Below are positions 37,151 to 45,028 of a stretch of 64,000 nt of DNA, piece by piece (the stretch's first letter is position 1; each line of letters begins with the position of its first letter). Source of the DNA: Trinickia acidisoli (GTDB lineage: Bacteria > Pseudomonadota > Gammaproteobacteria > Burkholderiales > Burkholderiaceae); the NCBI RefSeq assembly GCF_017315725.1, contig NZ_JAFLRG010000001.1, positions 930,001-994,000 on the forward strand, in the 5' to 3' direction. A model generated the notes under the pieces. It was not told the origin of the DNA and did no database searches. It worked only from the letters and a program-made list of their open reading frames with translations. The translations under genes and the position numbers were made by a program.

Positions 37151-38338
37151 ATGACAGCCACAGTGACGATCTTTCACAACGTCGTCTGGTCGCGCCACAA
37201 AGGGGCCGTGTTCACGGCGCTCTACAACCTGTCGGCGTCGGGCACGATTCGCTACGCGATGGTGCAGATCGCCGATACGGAGACAGAACGCCTCGGCTTC
37301 TCCGACGTCGACTACTCGTTCCATCGCTATCCGATGCGCAAGTTGTTCGACGGATGCTACGACGACGTACCGACATGGCGGATGATCGCGCGGCTCACGT
37401 CGGAAGTGTTGAAGACGAAATCGGAGCTCGTCGTGTTGCCCGGCTACCATCGGCCCGAATATTGGGCGATGCTCGCCGCGTGCATCGTGACGCGCAAGCG
37501 GCGCGCCGTGTTTTGCGATTCGACTGCGCTCGACCGGCCGCGCCGGCTCATGACGTCGATTCCGAAGCGCATCTTCTTTTCGCTGTGCGACGGCTACTTC
37601 GGCTTCGGCGAACGCAGCCGCGAGTACTTGATGTCGCTCGGCGCCAAGCGCGAGCGGATCTTCGTGCCGTGCCAAGCCGCCGCGCTGCCGCGCTCGTTTC
37701 TGCCCGAACGTGCCCTCGACGAGCGCTTGGCGGCGCGGCGCGACGCCGCGCCCGTGCTGCTCTATGTCGGCCGCTTGTCGGAAGAGAAAGGCATCGGCAC
37801 GCTGCTCGATGCGTTCGTGCGCGTACGCGAAGCGTTGCCCGATGCGACGCTGCGCATCGTCGGCACCGGTGTGCTCCACGATGCGCTCGACGAGCGTGTG
37901 ATCGCGCTCGGCTTGAGCGATGCCGTGCGCTTCGTCGGCAGCCAGCAGGACGAACCGTTGTCGCGCGAATACTTCGGCGCGACCTGCCTCGTGCTGCCGA
38001 GTCATAGCGAGCCGTGGGGGCTCGTCGTCAACGAAGCGTTGAGCCATGGCTGCCCGGCCGTCGTCAGCGATCGGTGCGGTTGTATGCCCGAGTTGATCGT
38101 CGAGGGCGAGACGGGATGCTCGTTTCCGGCGGGCGATATCGAGGCCCTTGCGCGCACGTTGATCGATGCGATCGCGCGTTTCGGCGATGCGCAGCGCACG
38201 GCGCGCGCCTGCATGTCGCGCATCGCGCGCTTCGACCCGCGCTCGGCGGCGGTGAACATCGAGCGCGGCTGCGTGACGATGCTCGGCGAGCCCCGCGACG
38301 GCTGCACGGCTTCGCGTGCGAGCGGTATCGGACGATGA
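37151..38338 (+). CDS. Glycosyltransferase family 4
   Basis: A 395-residue GT-B glycosyltransferase probably adding one sugar of the EPS repeat unit. The C-terminal nucleotide-binding half is clear: VLLYVGRLSEEKGIGTLLDA, LRIVGTGVLHDALDE, and the SHSEPWGLVVNEALSHGCPA motif with the conserved E-x7-E pattern. The N-terminal acceptor half (FHNVVWSRHKGAVFTALYNL) is divergent. It starts 6 bases after fcl and overlaps the next gene by ATGA, so it is part of the same operon. Donor and acceptor unknown. Confidence 0.9.
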   Translation: MTATVTIFHNVVWSRHKGAVFTALYNLSASGTIRYAMVQIADTETERLGFSDVDYSFHRYPMRKLFDGCYDDVPTWRMIARLTSEVLKTKSELVVLPGYHRPEYWAMLAACIVTRKRRAVFCDSTALDRPRRLMTSIPKRIFFSLCDGYFGFGERSREYLMSLGAKRERIFVPCQAAALPRSFLPERALDERLAARRDAAPVLLYVGRLSEEKGIGTLLDAFVRVREALPDATLRIVGTGVLHDALDERVIALGLSDAVRFVGSQQDEPLSREYFGATCLVLPSHSEPWGLVVNEALSHGCPAVVSDRCGCMPELIVEGETGCSFPAGDIEALARTLIDAIARFGDAQRTARACMSRIARFDPRSAAVNIERGCVTMLGEPRDGCTASRASGIGR

Positions 38339-39609
38339 AGCTGCTCCTCTATGGCCTCAATTACGCGCCCGAACTGACGGGAACGGGCAAATACACGGCC
38401 GAAATGGCCGAGGCGCTGGCCGCGCGCGGACATGAGGTTCATGTCGTTTGCGCGCCGCCGTATTACCCGGCTTGGCGGGTTGCGGCGGGATGGTCGGCGT
38501 GGCGCTACGGCCGCGAAGTTCGGGGCGGCGTCACGGTGCGTCGCGCGCCGCTCTGGGTACCGTCGCATCCGCGCGGAGCGACGCGCGTGGCTCACCTGGC
38601 GTCGTTTGCACTGACCTCGATTCTGCCGATGCTCGCACAATGGCGCTGGCACCCCGACGTCGTGATCGCGATCGCGCCGACGCTGCTGTGCGCGCCGGCG
38701 GCGCTGGCGCTCGCGCACGCGACGCGGGCACGGGCGTGGCTGCACGTGCAGGACTTCGAAGTCGACGCCGCGTTCGGGCTGGGCTTGCTCGTGCAGCCGC
38801 ATGCGGCGCGTGTGGCGCATGCGTTTGAACGGGCCGTGCTGCATCGATTCGACGTCGTCTCGTCGATTTCGCCGAAGATGGTGGAGCGGCTGCTGATGCT
38901 TGGCGTGGAGCCGTCGCGCGTGCTGTGTCTGCCCAATTGGGTCGACGTGACGACCATCCGGCCGCTCGATCGGGCCAGCGTGTATCGGCAGACGCTCGGC
39001 ATATCGGACGACGAGAAGGTGGTGCTCTACGCGGGCAACATGGGTGCGAAGCAAGGGCTCGAACATCTCGTATCGGCCGCTGCGTTGCTCGAGCGGCGCA
39101 CGGATATCCGCTTCGTGTTCTGCGGAGACGGGTTGTTGCGCGAGGAAGTGGCGCGGCAATGCGCGGGCCTTGCCAATTGCGTGCTGATCGGGCTGCAGCC
39201 CGCGGCGCAACTCAACGAGCTACTCAACGTTGCGGACGTGCACGTGCTGCCGCAGCGCGCCGACGCCGCCGATCTCGTGATGCCGTCGAAGCTGGCGGGG
39301 ATGATGGCGAGCGGGCGTGCGATCGTCGCGATGGCGCGTGAGGGGACGCAGCTTGCGGACACCCTGGCGGGGCGCGCGGTTGTGGTGGAGCCCGACGACG
39401 GGCCGGCGCTTGCACGCGCGATCGAGGCGGTGGCCGACGATGCGCAGATGCGTGCGCGCCTGGGCGAATCCGCGAGGCGCTATGCGATGCAGGCGTTCTC
39501 GCCCGATGCGGTGATGGAGCGGCTGGAGCAGCGGTTGTATGGGGCGCTCATCGATAGAACTGGGCCTGAGACTGAAACATCCGCGCGTACTTTCCGTCCG
39601 CCTCGATGA
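38335..39609 (+). CDS. WcaI-like glycosyltransferase family 4
   Basis: A 424-residue GT-B enzyme resembling the colanic acid transferase WcaI: LLLYGLNYAPELTGTGKYTA, VVCAPPYYPAWRV, DVVIAIAPTLLCAPAALALA, AWLHVQDFEVDAAFGLGLL, VVLYAGNMGAKQGLEHLVSA and HVLPQRADAADLVMPSKLAG. The overlap ATGA couples it to the preceding transferase. Its last 62 bases lie antisense inside the end of the convergent ABC exporter gene; the corresponding tail (GALIDRTGPETETSARTFRP) looks non-native, as if the original 3' end had been replaced by the inserted cassette. Confidence 0.9.
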   Translation: MKLLLYGLNYAPELTGTGKYTAEMAEALAARGHEVHVVCAPPYYPAWRVAAGWSAWRYGREVRGGVTVRRAPLWVPSHPRGATRVAHLASFALTSILPMLAQWRWHPDVVIAIAPTLLCAPAALALAHATRARAWLHVQDFEVDAAFGLGLLVQPHAARVAHAFERAVLHRFDVVSSISPKMVERLLMLGVEPSRVLCLPNWVDVTTIRPLDRASVYRQTLGISDDEKVVLYAGNMGAKQGLEHLVSAAALLERRTDIRFVFCGDGLLREEVARQCAGLANCVLIGLQPAAQLNELLNVADVHVLPQRADAADLVMPSKLAGMMASGRAIVAMAREGTQLADTLAGRAVVVEPDDGPALARAIEAVADDAQMRARLGESARRYAMQAFSPDAVMERLEQRLYGALIDRTGPETETSARTFRPPR

Positions 39610-41302
39610 GCGCGTCGTGCGTTCCGCTTTCGACGATCTGTCCGCGCTCGAGCACGACAATGCGGTCGACGAAGCGCGTCAGCGCGAGGCGATGGCTGAC
39701 GATGAGCATCGTCTTGCCGGTTGCGGCCGCCAAGACGAGACGCATGACGTCGGCTTCCGATTCGGGGTCGAGCGCGGACGTCGGTTCGTCGAAGAGCAGG
39801 ACGTCTGCGTCGCGAGCGTGTACGAGTGCGCGGGCAATCGCGAGCCGTTGCCATTGCCCGCCGGAGAGATCGACGCCGTCTTCCACTTCCATCGTCAACG
39901 GCGTGTCGGGCTGCGCGGCCAGATCATGCAGTCCGACGGCTCGCAACGCTTCGCGTAGGGCGCTGTCGTTGCGTTCGCCTTGCGCTAGGTTGTCGCGCGC
40001 GCTCAGCGGAAAGCGGGCGAAGTCTTGGAAGACGGCGACGATGCCCGGCCGACGGCCGTCCGATCGTCCCCATTCGAGCGTGCCCTGTGTCGGCTCGTAA
40101 AAGCCGGCGAGCAATTTCATGAGGCTCGATTTCCCGGCGCCGTTGTCTCCGACGAGCGCCACCGTTTCGCCGTGGCGAACGTGCAAGTCGATGTGACGCA
40201 ACGCGTGCTCGTGTGCATCGCGGTAACGAAAAGCGACGGCTGACAGCCTCAGGGCTGGTGCGCCGTGCGATGCGCGTTCTGCCTCGGTCGTGCTCGGTCG
40301 CTCGTTCTGTTTGCGCGAAGCATGCTCGGCCAGCAGCGCTCGATAGGGCCGCATACTGTAGCAAACGCCGAGCAGATCGCCAACGTTGTAGACGATCGCT
40401 GCGAGTCCGTCACGTAGCTGAACGAGCGCCCCGAGAAAAATGGCGAGATCGGCAACGCCGAAGCGTCCGTCATGGAAGCCGGCGGCAATCGCGTACAACG
40501 GTATGCCCAGGCAAATGCCCGCAATCAGCGATGCGAACGTCAGCTTGATTGCATTGCGCGTGCGGACCTGCCGCGCCGTGACCAAATACGCGCCGTACCG
40601 ATTGCGCCATCGCGCGAGCAGCGGCGCCTGCATGTCATACACGCGCAAGTCCTTGGCGAACTCCGGTTGTGTCAGGACGCGTTCGAGAATGCGCAATTCG
40701 TTGAACGTGGATGCGTAGCTTTCCTGCACGTCCCAACTCGCGTGCTCGGCCCTTGCGCGAAGCAGCATGAACGGCGCCATGCCGGCGAGCATCAGACATG
40801 GTATCCACCAAGCAGTCGCACCTGTCATCAGCGTGACGGGAATGATCAGCACGACGCCGAGGCTGACGGCATAGAGGTGGCCGACAAGGTCGCCAATCGC
40901 GTCGCCGGCGCCGGCGCAAAGGACAGCTGTTTCGCGCAGCGTTTTGTCTTCGTGCACGCTCAGATCCGGAAAGGTCGATACCACGCGGTTGACGTCGGCC
41001 TTCAATATCATGCGCACGGCATCGCGCAGCGTGTCGAGCACGAAGCTCGAGATGGTGGACAGGCTGTCACCCATGGCGCTCAGCAAAACGTAAGCGATGA
41101 TCAGTGAGCCAACGGTGGCGACGGGATGGCCGGCCGACAACCTCGAAATGAGTTGCGCCGAAAAGTATATGAGCGCGGCAGGAACGAGGCCGGCCATCGC
41201 GTTCAGTGCAATGGTCGAGTAGAACGCGCGCGGCGCCGCGCGCCTCATCAGCGACAACGAATCGAACAGGTTGCGACTCAACGAGGTAAAGCGATTCGTC
41301 AT
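39548..41302 (-). CDS. ABC transporter, fused permease/ATPase; lasso-type exporter (D protein)
   Basis: A 584-residue half-size type IV ABC exporter, as in McjD, that would export and confer immunity to the cassette's peptide. Six membrane segments occupy about residues 20-330 (LNAMAGLVPAALIYFSAQLI, VSLGVVLIIPVTLMTGATAW), then the ATPase has VALVGDNGAGKSSLMKLLAG, VFQDFARFPLS, signature LSGGQWQRLAIARALV and Walker B VLLFDEPTSALDPESEADV. There is no N-terminal C39 peptidase domain, consistent with the leader being removed by the separate B2 protease. The ATG at 41302 overlaps the stop of the C gene by ATGA. Confidence 0.92.
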   Translation of the reverse strand: MTNRFTSLSRNLFDSLSLMRRAAPRAFYSTIALNAMAGLVPAALIYFSAQLISRLSAGHPVATVGSLIIAYVLLSAMGDSLSTISSFVLDTLRDAVRMILKADVNRVVSTFPDLSVHEDKTLRETAVLCAGAGDAIGDLVGHLYAVSLGVVLIIPVTLMTGATAWWIPCLMLAGMAPFMLLRARAEHASWDVQESYASTFNELRILERVLTQPEFAKDLRVYDMQAPLLARWRNRYGAYLVTARQVRTRNAIKLTFASLIAGICLGIPLYAIAAGFHDGRFGVADLAIFLGALVQLRDGLAAIVYNVGDLLGVCYSMRPYRALLAEHASRKQNERPSTTEAERASHGAPALRLSAVAFRYRDAHEHALRHIDLHVRHGETVALVGDNGAGKSSLMKLLAGFYEPTQGTLEWGRSDGRRPGIVAVFQDFARFPLSARDNLAQGERNDSALREALRAVGLHDLAAQPDTPLTMEVEDGVDLSGGQWQRLAIARALVHARDADVLLFDEPTSALDPESEADVMRLVLAAATGKTMLIVSHRLALTRFVDRIVVLERGQIVESGTHDALIEADGKYARMFQSQAQFYR

Positions 41303-43242
41303 AGGAGCGCGCACAGTGGACGGATCGATAGATCCGCAGCGAGTTGCGTGCGTGGACGCGAGAATCGGCGCAGCCATGCTTCGAGGTCGGCGACTCCACG
41401 GATGAAGTGATAGTGAGTGCCGAGATCGGCGTTCGGATCTTCCGTCGCGACGATGTAGGCGAGCAGATGCCGCCGGAACGACGGTTGATCGACGAGCCCG
41501 CTTCGATGGAGCAACATTGGCTTTTCCGTCAAGCGATACAGCGCCGCGGCGCTGTTGTGAAACATGCGTCGCGCCATCAGCGCATAGCTCGTCTTGTGCG
41601 TCTTGCCGTGGATGAAATCCGGGAGCTGGTCTCGATAGGCGGCGCGCGCGAGCCGTTTCGATACGGCGTACGGGTTGGCGCGGTCCAGCCGCTGATAGTC
41701 GTGATGGACGTGCGGTGGGGTGGACAGCGCGAATGCGATCATTCGAGGATCGAGGAACGGATGGGAATGCACGCAGAGCGTATTGAGCGAATCGAAGTAC
41801 GACGCGCGCGGGAACAGCATTGCGTGCGTCGCATGGTGCCCCACGAACCTGAAACGCGGCGAGCGAGGCGGTGTCGCGGCGTGTTCGCGTGCTATGGACG
41901 ACAACGCCGGCGCGAGGTAGGGCGGTGCGGCGAGCCGGTCCGGCGCGCGAGCGCCGCGTCGCCAATCCAGATACGCCAGCGCTGGGCAGACTGAGTTCAG
42001 CAGGTGCCGATAGTAGGCACGCGAGCGCGGGCGATGGCCGCAATTCTCGGTCAGGTAGCGATGTGCCGCGCGGATACCGTGTTCGGCCCGGATCGAGTCG
42101 ACGATACATTCGTGCATCGATTCGCCGAGTATCGCGTCGCCCCCTTCGCCCGTCATGACGAGTCCCGGCGGTGTGTTTTGCTGGACCAAATAGGCGTATG
42201 CCTCCTTGATCAAGGGATTGGCGCAAGTGTCGGGACCGTCGACCCACACGGGCCGATCGGCCTCGGACGGCAGCCGGAGCAGATGATCCGCATAGAGCAT
42301 CCGATGCGGCAAATCGCGCTGCGCAAACAGGGCTTCGAGCAGCTTGTCGTCTTGGCTCATGACGAGGTCTGCATCGTTGAAGCTCATCGTGATGGACATC
42401 GGCGGCGGATGGTTCGAGGCAAGGCATGCGCCGAGCACCGTGCTTGAATCGATGCCACCGCTCAGCAGCAACGCACTCGCGCCTGAGGCGAGGCGGTCCC
42501 CCACGCATTGATCGAGCGTTTGTTTGAATGCATCGACGTAATCGCGCCGGCCGATTTTGTCGACGTTTTCAGGCACGAGCGCATCGGCGCGTGCGCTGAC
42601 GGCGACATCGCCTGTGCGGCGGTCGACCGTCAGCATGCCGCTGGGGGAAAGCTTCTTGATGCCGTTGAAAAACGTCATGCCCTCGGGCGATTCGTTTTCG
42701 CCGACCATCAGTGTGTGGCTCAGGAAATAGCGGCAGGCCGGTTCGCTGACGGCGACGTCCACTTGCGGCGCGATGAGGATCAGCCGTAAATCGCTTGCAA
42801 CGATGAGACGATTGCCCGCGCCGCGATAGTAGTAGACGGGATGCGTTGCATAGTGATCGGTGGCGGCGGTGGCGGTGTCCGCGCTCAGGCTCGCGAAACT
42901 GAACTCGCCGATGAGCAACTGCGCGGAGGGTGCGGTGGCGATGACATCGTCCCTGAGCGCGGAATAGAGGCGGCCGTCTGAGGTATCGCGCGCCCAGCCC
43001 GTATAGGCGACGTTGCCGACGAGCGGCATCGCGCGCGGGCGTTGGGTGTGATGGACGTAGCGGGCGCAACGGGGGTAATGGGCGGGCTTCAGCAATGTGT
43101 CGATTTGCAGCAGGGTCCCGCCGGGGCTGTCCATGCGGCGTAGCGCGTCGACCTCGACTGCCTCGAACTGCGAGAGCAGCGCTTCGACATAGCGTTGCGT
43201 GTCTTCACGCGTATACCGTAGGAGCATTGTCCAGAATCGCAC
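41299..43242 (-). CDS. Asparagine-synthetase-like lasso cyclase (C protein)
   Basis: A 647-residue protein of the AsnB superfamily. In lasso peptide pathways (McjC, CapC) this enzyme adenylates an Asp/Glu side chain and closes the macrolactam. The PP-loop is ALLLSGGIDSSTVLGACLAS, followed by VMTGEGGDAILG. The N-terminus does not have the Cys2 nucleophile needed for glutamine hydrolysis, arguing against a true asparagine synthetase. Start is GTG at 43242 or ATG at 43227 (642 residues); both overlap the upstream B2 gene, so translation is coupled. The order after it, directly into the exporter, is that of mcjBCD. Confidence 0.88.
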   Translation of the reverse strand: MRFWTMLLRYTREDTQRYVEALLSQFEAVEVDALRRMDSPGGTLLQIDTLLKPAHYPRCARYVHHTQRPRAMPLVGNVAYTGWARDTSDGRLYSALRDDVIATAPSAQLLIGEFSFASLSADTATAATDHYATHPVYYYRGAGNRLIVASDLRLILIAPQVDVAVSEPACRYFLSHTLMVGENESPEGMTFFNGIKKLSPSGMLTVDRRTGDVAVSARADALVPENVDKIGRRDYVDAFKQTLDQCVGDRLASGASALLLSGGIDSSTVLGACLASNHPPPMSITMSFNDADLVMSQDDKLLEALFAQRDLPHRMLYADHLLRLPSEADRPVWVDGPDTCANPLIKEAYAYLVQQNTPPGLVMTGEGGDAILGESMHECIVDSIRAEHGIRAAHRYLTENCGHRPRSRAYYRHLLNSVCPALAYLDWRRGARAPDRLAAPPYLAPALSSIAREHAATPPRSPRFRFVGHHATHAMLFPRASYFDSLNTLCVHSHPFLDPRMIAFALSTPPHVHHDYQRLDRANPYAVSKRLARAAYRDQLPDFIHGKTHKTSYALMARRMFHNSAAALYRLTEKPMLLHRSGLVDQPSFRRHLLAYIVATEDPNADLGTHYHFIRGVADLEAWLRRFSRPRTQLAADLSIRPLCALL

Positions 43243-43678
43243 GTTCCTTCATCCAGGTTTGAATGGTGGTTTCGGGGGTAAGTCGCTTGATCTCGGTAAA
43301 GTCGCGGGGATCGGCGCCTCGGGGGTTGACGATCTGCGTGCGCCCATTGGCCGCGTACTCGAGCCATGCGTGACCGAGGAGCTTCTTGTCCTGTTTTTTG
43401 ATGCCAACAATGATTTCGGCGGGGATGCCGTATGTCATTGCGACGATCTGCGCAACCATGCACGCGGAGTAGCAAGATGCATAGCTGAGTTCGCTTTCGT
43501 CGAGACGATAGATTGCATCGCATATGCTCTGCAGATCGACGGAATCAGTTCCTTGTACATATGTCGTGGTTCTGAAGATAAATGAGGGAAAAAGAGACTT
43601 GCAGATGATTAGATAACCGTCTTCTATCGAATGATTCGTCAAGATCGCTCGCACGAGCCCGTGCAGAGCCAATATCAT
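43205..43678 (-). CDS. Lasso peptide biosynthesis B2 protein (transglutaminase-like leader peptidase)
   Basis: A 157-residue cysteine protease of the McjB/B2 family that removes the leader of the precursor. The expected Cys-His-Asp arrangement is visible: SYASCYSACMVAQIVAMTYG then IPAEIIVGIKK, LLGHAWLEYAANGRTQIVNP and RGADPRDF. The first part (LALHGLVRAILTNHSIEDGY) is also typical. Start is uncertain: ATG at 43678 or GTG at 43684, the latter overlapping the B1 stop. The longer open frame to 43867 runs antisense-like through B1 and is rejected. Base composition here is clearly more AT-rich than in flanking EPS genes. Confidence 0.85.
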   Translation of the reverse strand: MILALHGLVRAILTNHSIEDGYLIICKSLFPSFIFRTTTYVQGTDSVDLQSICDAIYRLDESELSYASCYSACMVAQIVAMTYGIPAEIIVGIKKQDKKLLGHAWLEYAANGRTQIVNPRGADPRDFTEIKRLTPETTIQTWMKERAILDNAPTVYA

Positions 43679-43685
43679 TGGCACG

Positions 43686-43979
43686 TCATGCTTCACGGAG
43701 TACTCCCAAATCGAGCAGCAGATGAATCGCTTCTCGAATGAGCGCTGCGGCATCGTCGGAAGCACGCTGCTCTCCGACGATGAGTTCAACGATCTCAGAC
43801 TCGGACATGGGCGGACATTTCCAGTCGAGCACGTCCCAAACCGAGCGCCCCGCACCTTCGATACCAAAATATTGCTGATGTTTGGCGCTGAATACGATGA
43901 GCTCGTTGTCGAGGGTCAAGTGGTCGGTCGTCGCGATCGAAAACCGCGTCTCGGGCGGCGTGTCGTAAGTTGTCGGCAT
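43686..43979 (-). CDS. PqqD-like RiPP recognition protein (lasso B1 protein)
   Basis: A 97-residue PqqD-fold protein that binds the leader and presents the precursor to B2 and C. Typical features are LTLDNELIVFSAKHQQYFGI, EGAGRSVWDVLD and the C-terminal [21 protein letters not shown] separate B1 is normal in Firmicutes and Actinobacteria, while classic proteobacterial lasso clusters (capistruin, microcin J25) have B1 and B2 fused. B2 starts at or just past its stop. The start ATG at 43979 lies 89 bases after the candidate precursor, beyond a hairpin. Confidence 0.87.
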   Translation of the reverse strand: MPTTYDTPPETRFSIATTDHLTLDNELIVFSAKHQQYFGIEGAGRSVWDVLDWKCPPMSESEIVELIVGEQRASDDAAALIREAIHLLLDLGVLREA

Positions 43980-44002
43980 GTTCGTTGAACAGTACGCGGC
44001 TC

Positions 44003-44029
44003 GGGCGAACAGAGAGAAATCATTCGCCC
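44003..44029 (-). promoter_or_regulatory. Hairpin between candidate precursor gene and B1
   Basis: A perfect 7-bp inverted repeat, GGGCGAA (44003-44009) and TTCGCCC (44023-44029), with a 13-base loop lies in the 89-base gap between the 39-codon ORF and B1. Structures at this place are known from other lasso operons, where they favour precursor over enzyme expression by partial termination or mRNA protection. No T-run follows. Confidence 0.5.
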
Positions 44030-44068
44030 AGGAGGAGAGCAGTTAGCCAGCAATGTGGTTGAAGATAA

Positions 44069-44188
44069 CTATCCTTTCAGGCCACGTCCGAACATGCCGT
44101 CGCCGGGACGAGATTTCTTGGATAGGATGACCGAGAGGAACGAGCCATAGGCGATGATTTTCGTTGGCGTAATCGAGGTGGCAATCAT
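44069..44188 (-). CDS. Candidate RiPP (lasso-type) precursor peptide, 39 aa
   Basis: This short frame begins with ATG at 44188, five bases after GGAG (44194-44197), and ends at TAG 44069. The product starts MIATSITPTKIIAYG, continues with a hydrophobic FLSVIL, and ends SKKSRPGDGMFGRGLKG. Its only acidic residue is Asp30. A lasso ring needs an acid at core position 7-9, so the core would have to start at Leu22, Ser23 or Lys24; Ser23 gives an 8-residue ring closed on Asp30 and a nine-residue tail. The residue at -2 would then be Ile21 instead of the usual Thr. No YxxP leader motif is present. Its position ahead of B1, the ribosome binding site and flanking hairpins support it; sequence similarity does not. 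A different RiPP class, or a non-coding leader, remains possible. Confidence 0.5.
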   Translation of the reverse strand: MIATSITPTKIIAYGSFLSVILSKKSRPGDGMFGRGLKG

Positions 44189-44217
44189 AATGACTCCGCA
44201 ATAAGTAAGTGAATGAG

Positions 44218-44249
44218 CGTCTCACGAATGCGATGCAGTTCGTGAGACG
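44218..44249. promoter_or_regulatory. Strong hairpin upstream of the candidate precursor
   Basis: Perfect 11-bp arms, CGTCTCACGAA (44218-44228) and TTCGTGAGACG (44239-44249), enclose ten bases in which TGC and GCA can pair further. It lies 30 bases upstream of the precursor ATG, in the presumed 5' leader of the cassette mRNA. It could be an operator, an attenuator, or a terminator for the upstream gene. The flanking 44190-44440 sequence is AT-rich and otherwise empty. Confidence 0.6.
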
Positions 44250-44446
44250 GTTCGATTGTCCGTGTAATAAAAACGAAAGGCTATAACGGATGGTGGAGTT
44301 ATTCTTCTATTGAGAAATGGAACCGAAATTTCCGTATGCCCGCGCGTGCGTGCCCGATGGAAATGCGGGGTAAATCATAAAAATATTGAGGTACTCGGAA
44401 GCAGTCCTATTTATTCGTATTTTCAAGTTTCCCTAAAGCCTAGCGA

Positions 44447-45028
44447 TTACCAGGGCATCTTATAGACCTGTCCTACCGCCTTCCCGACGTCGCCCGAGCC
44501 GTGATAGATCGACAGCGCCGAGCCCAGCGGCGTTTGCGAGCCGGGGTCGGCCTTGTTGGCATAGGGCTTACGCGGGTCATCGTTGCCGTTGCCACCCCCC
44601 GCCGCTACGAGCGGCCGCGCGCCGACCTTAGCGGCCGGCTGCGGCCCATAGCGGCCTCCCGCCAGCGCGCCGCGCGGCACCTGTTCCGTGCCGGTCAGCG
44701 CTTGCTCGGTACGTTCTGGCGAATCGAAGGCCGCGCTGTAAGGATCGCCCGGGGGCGCCGGTGCGCCGAGCAGCGCCTCGGGGTCGCCGCCTACCGCTTC
44801 GAGTCGATCCGCCTCGGCTCGCGCGGCCGCATCGCTGTCCTCGGGCGTTGTCCGTTGCGCTTGCCCGTTGGTGCCGGCAGGGACGTTCGCATTCTGCTGT
44901 GCTTGGGCGCAGAGCGTGCCCGCGGTGCCGAGCCATACACCGAGCGCCGCACCCAGCAGCGCGCGAAGCAGCGGCCCAAGCAGCGCTGGCCACACCCTTC
45001 GACAACCGGTCGTCACGGTCGCCTCCAT
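44447..45028 (-). CDS. Exported protein of unknown function
   Basis: A 193-residue protein. After a basic start, the segment GPLLRALLGAALGVWLGTAG followed by TLCAQAQQ looks like a signal peptide cleaved after AQA or nearby. The mature part is low in hydrophobic residues and rich in Gly, Pro, Ala, Gln and Asp (NVPAGTNGQAQRTTPEDSDA, PAPPGDPYSAAFDSPERTEQ), suggesting a disordered periplasmic or secreted protein, with a more ordered end (SALSIYHGSGDVGKAVGQVY). I recognise no family. Starts at 45028, 45037 and 45052 are possible. It is divergent from the WcaF-like gene and separated from the lasso cassette by about 260 bp. Confidence 0.55.
   Translation of the reverse strand: MEATVTTGCRRVWPALLGPLLRALLGAALGVWLGTAGTLCAQAQQNANVPAGTNGQAQRTTPEDSDAAARAEADRLEAVGGDPEALLGAPAPPGDPYSAAFDSPERTEQALTGTEQVPRGALAGGRYGPQPAAKVGARPLVAAGGGNGNDDPRKPYANKADPGSQTPLGSALSIYHGSGDVGKAVGQVYKMPW

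Noticed and set aside
41299..43242. Reading the C protein as an ordinary asparagine synthetase
   Set aside because: No Cys at position 2 for glutaminase activity, and the neighbours B1, B2 and exporter fit lasso biosynthesis.
43679..43867. Longer N-terminus for the B2 protein
   Set aside because: The extra 63 codons run through the B1 gene in another frame and are Ser/Arg-rich, unlike B2 proteins; start at 43678 or 43684 gives the normal size.
44043..44225. 60-codon frame overlapping the candidate precursor, as an alternative precursor
   Set aside because: It needs a GTG start inside the hairpin with no ribosome binding site, and its sequence has neither a leader motif nor a Gly/Ser core followed by a well-placed acid.
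44309..44380. 23-codon minus-strand frame starting MIYPAFPSG as an alternative precursor
   Set aside because: It has a Thr at a suitable -2 position but no Asp or Glu at all, so no lasso ring could form, and it lacks a ribosome binding site.
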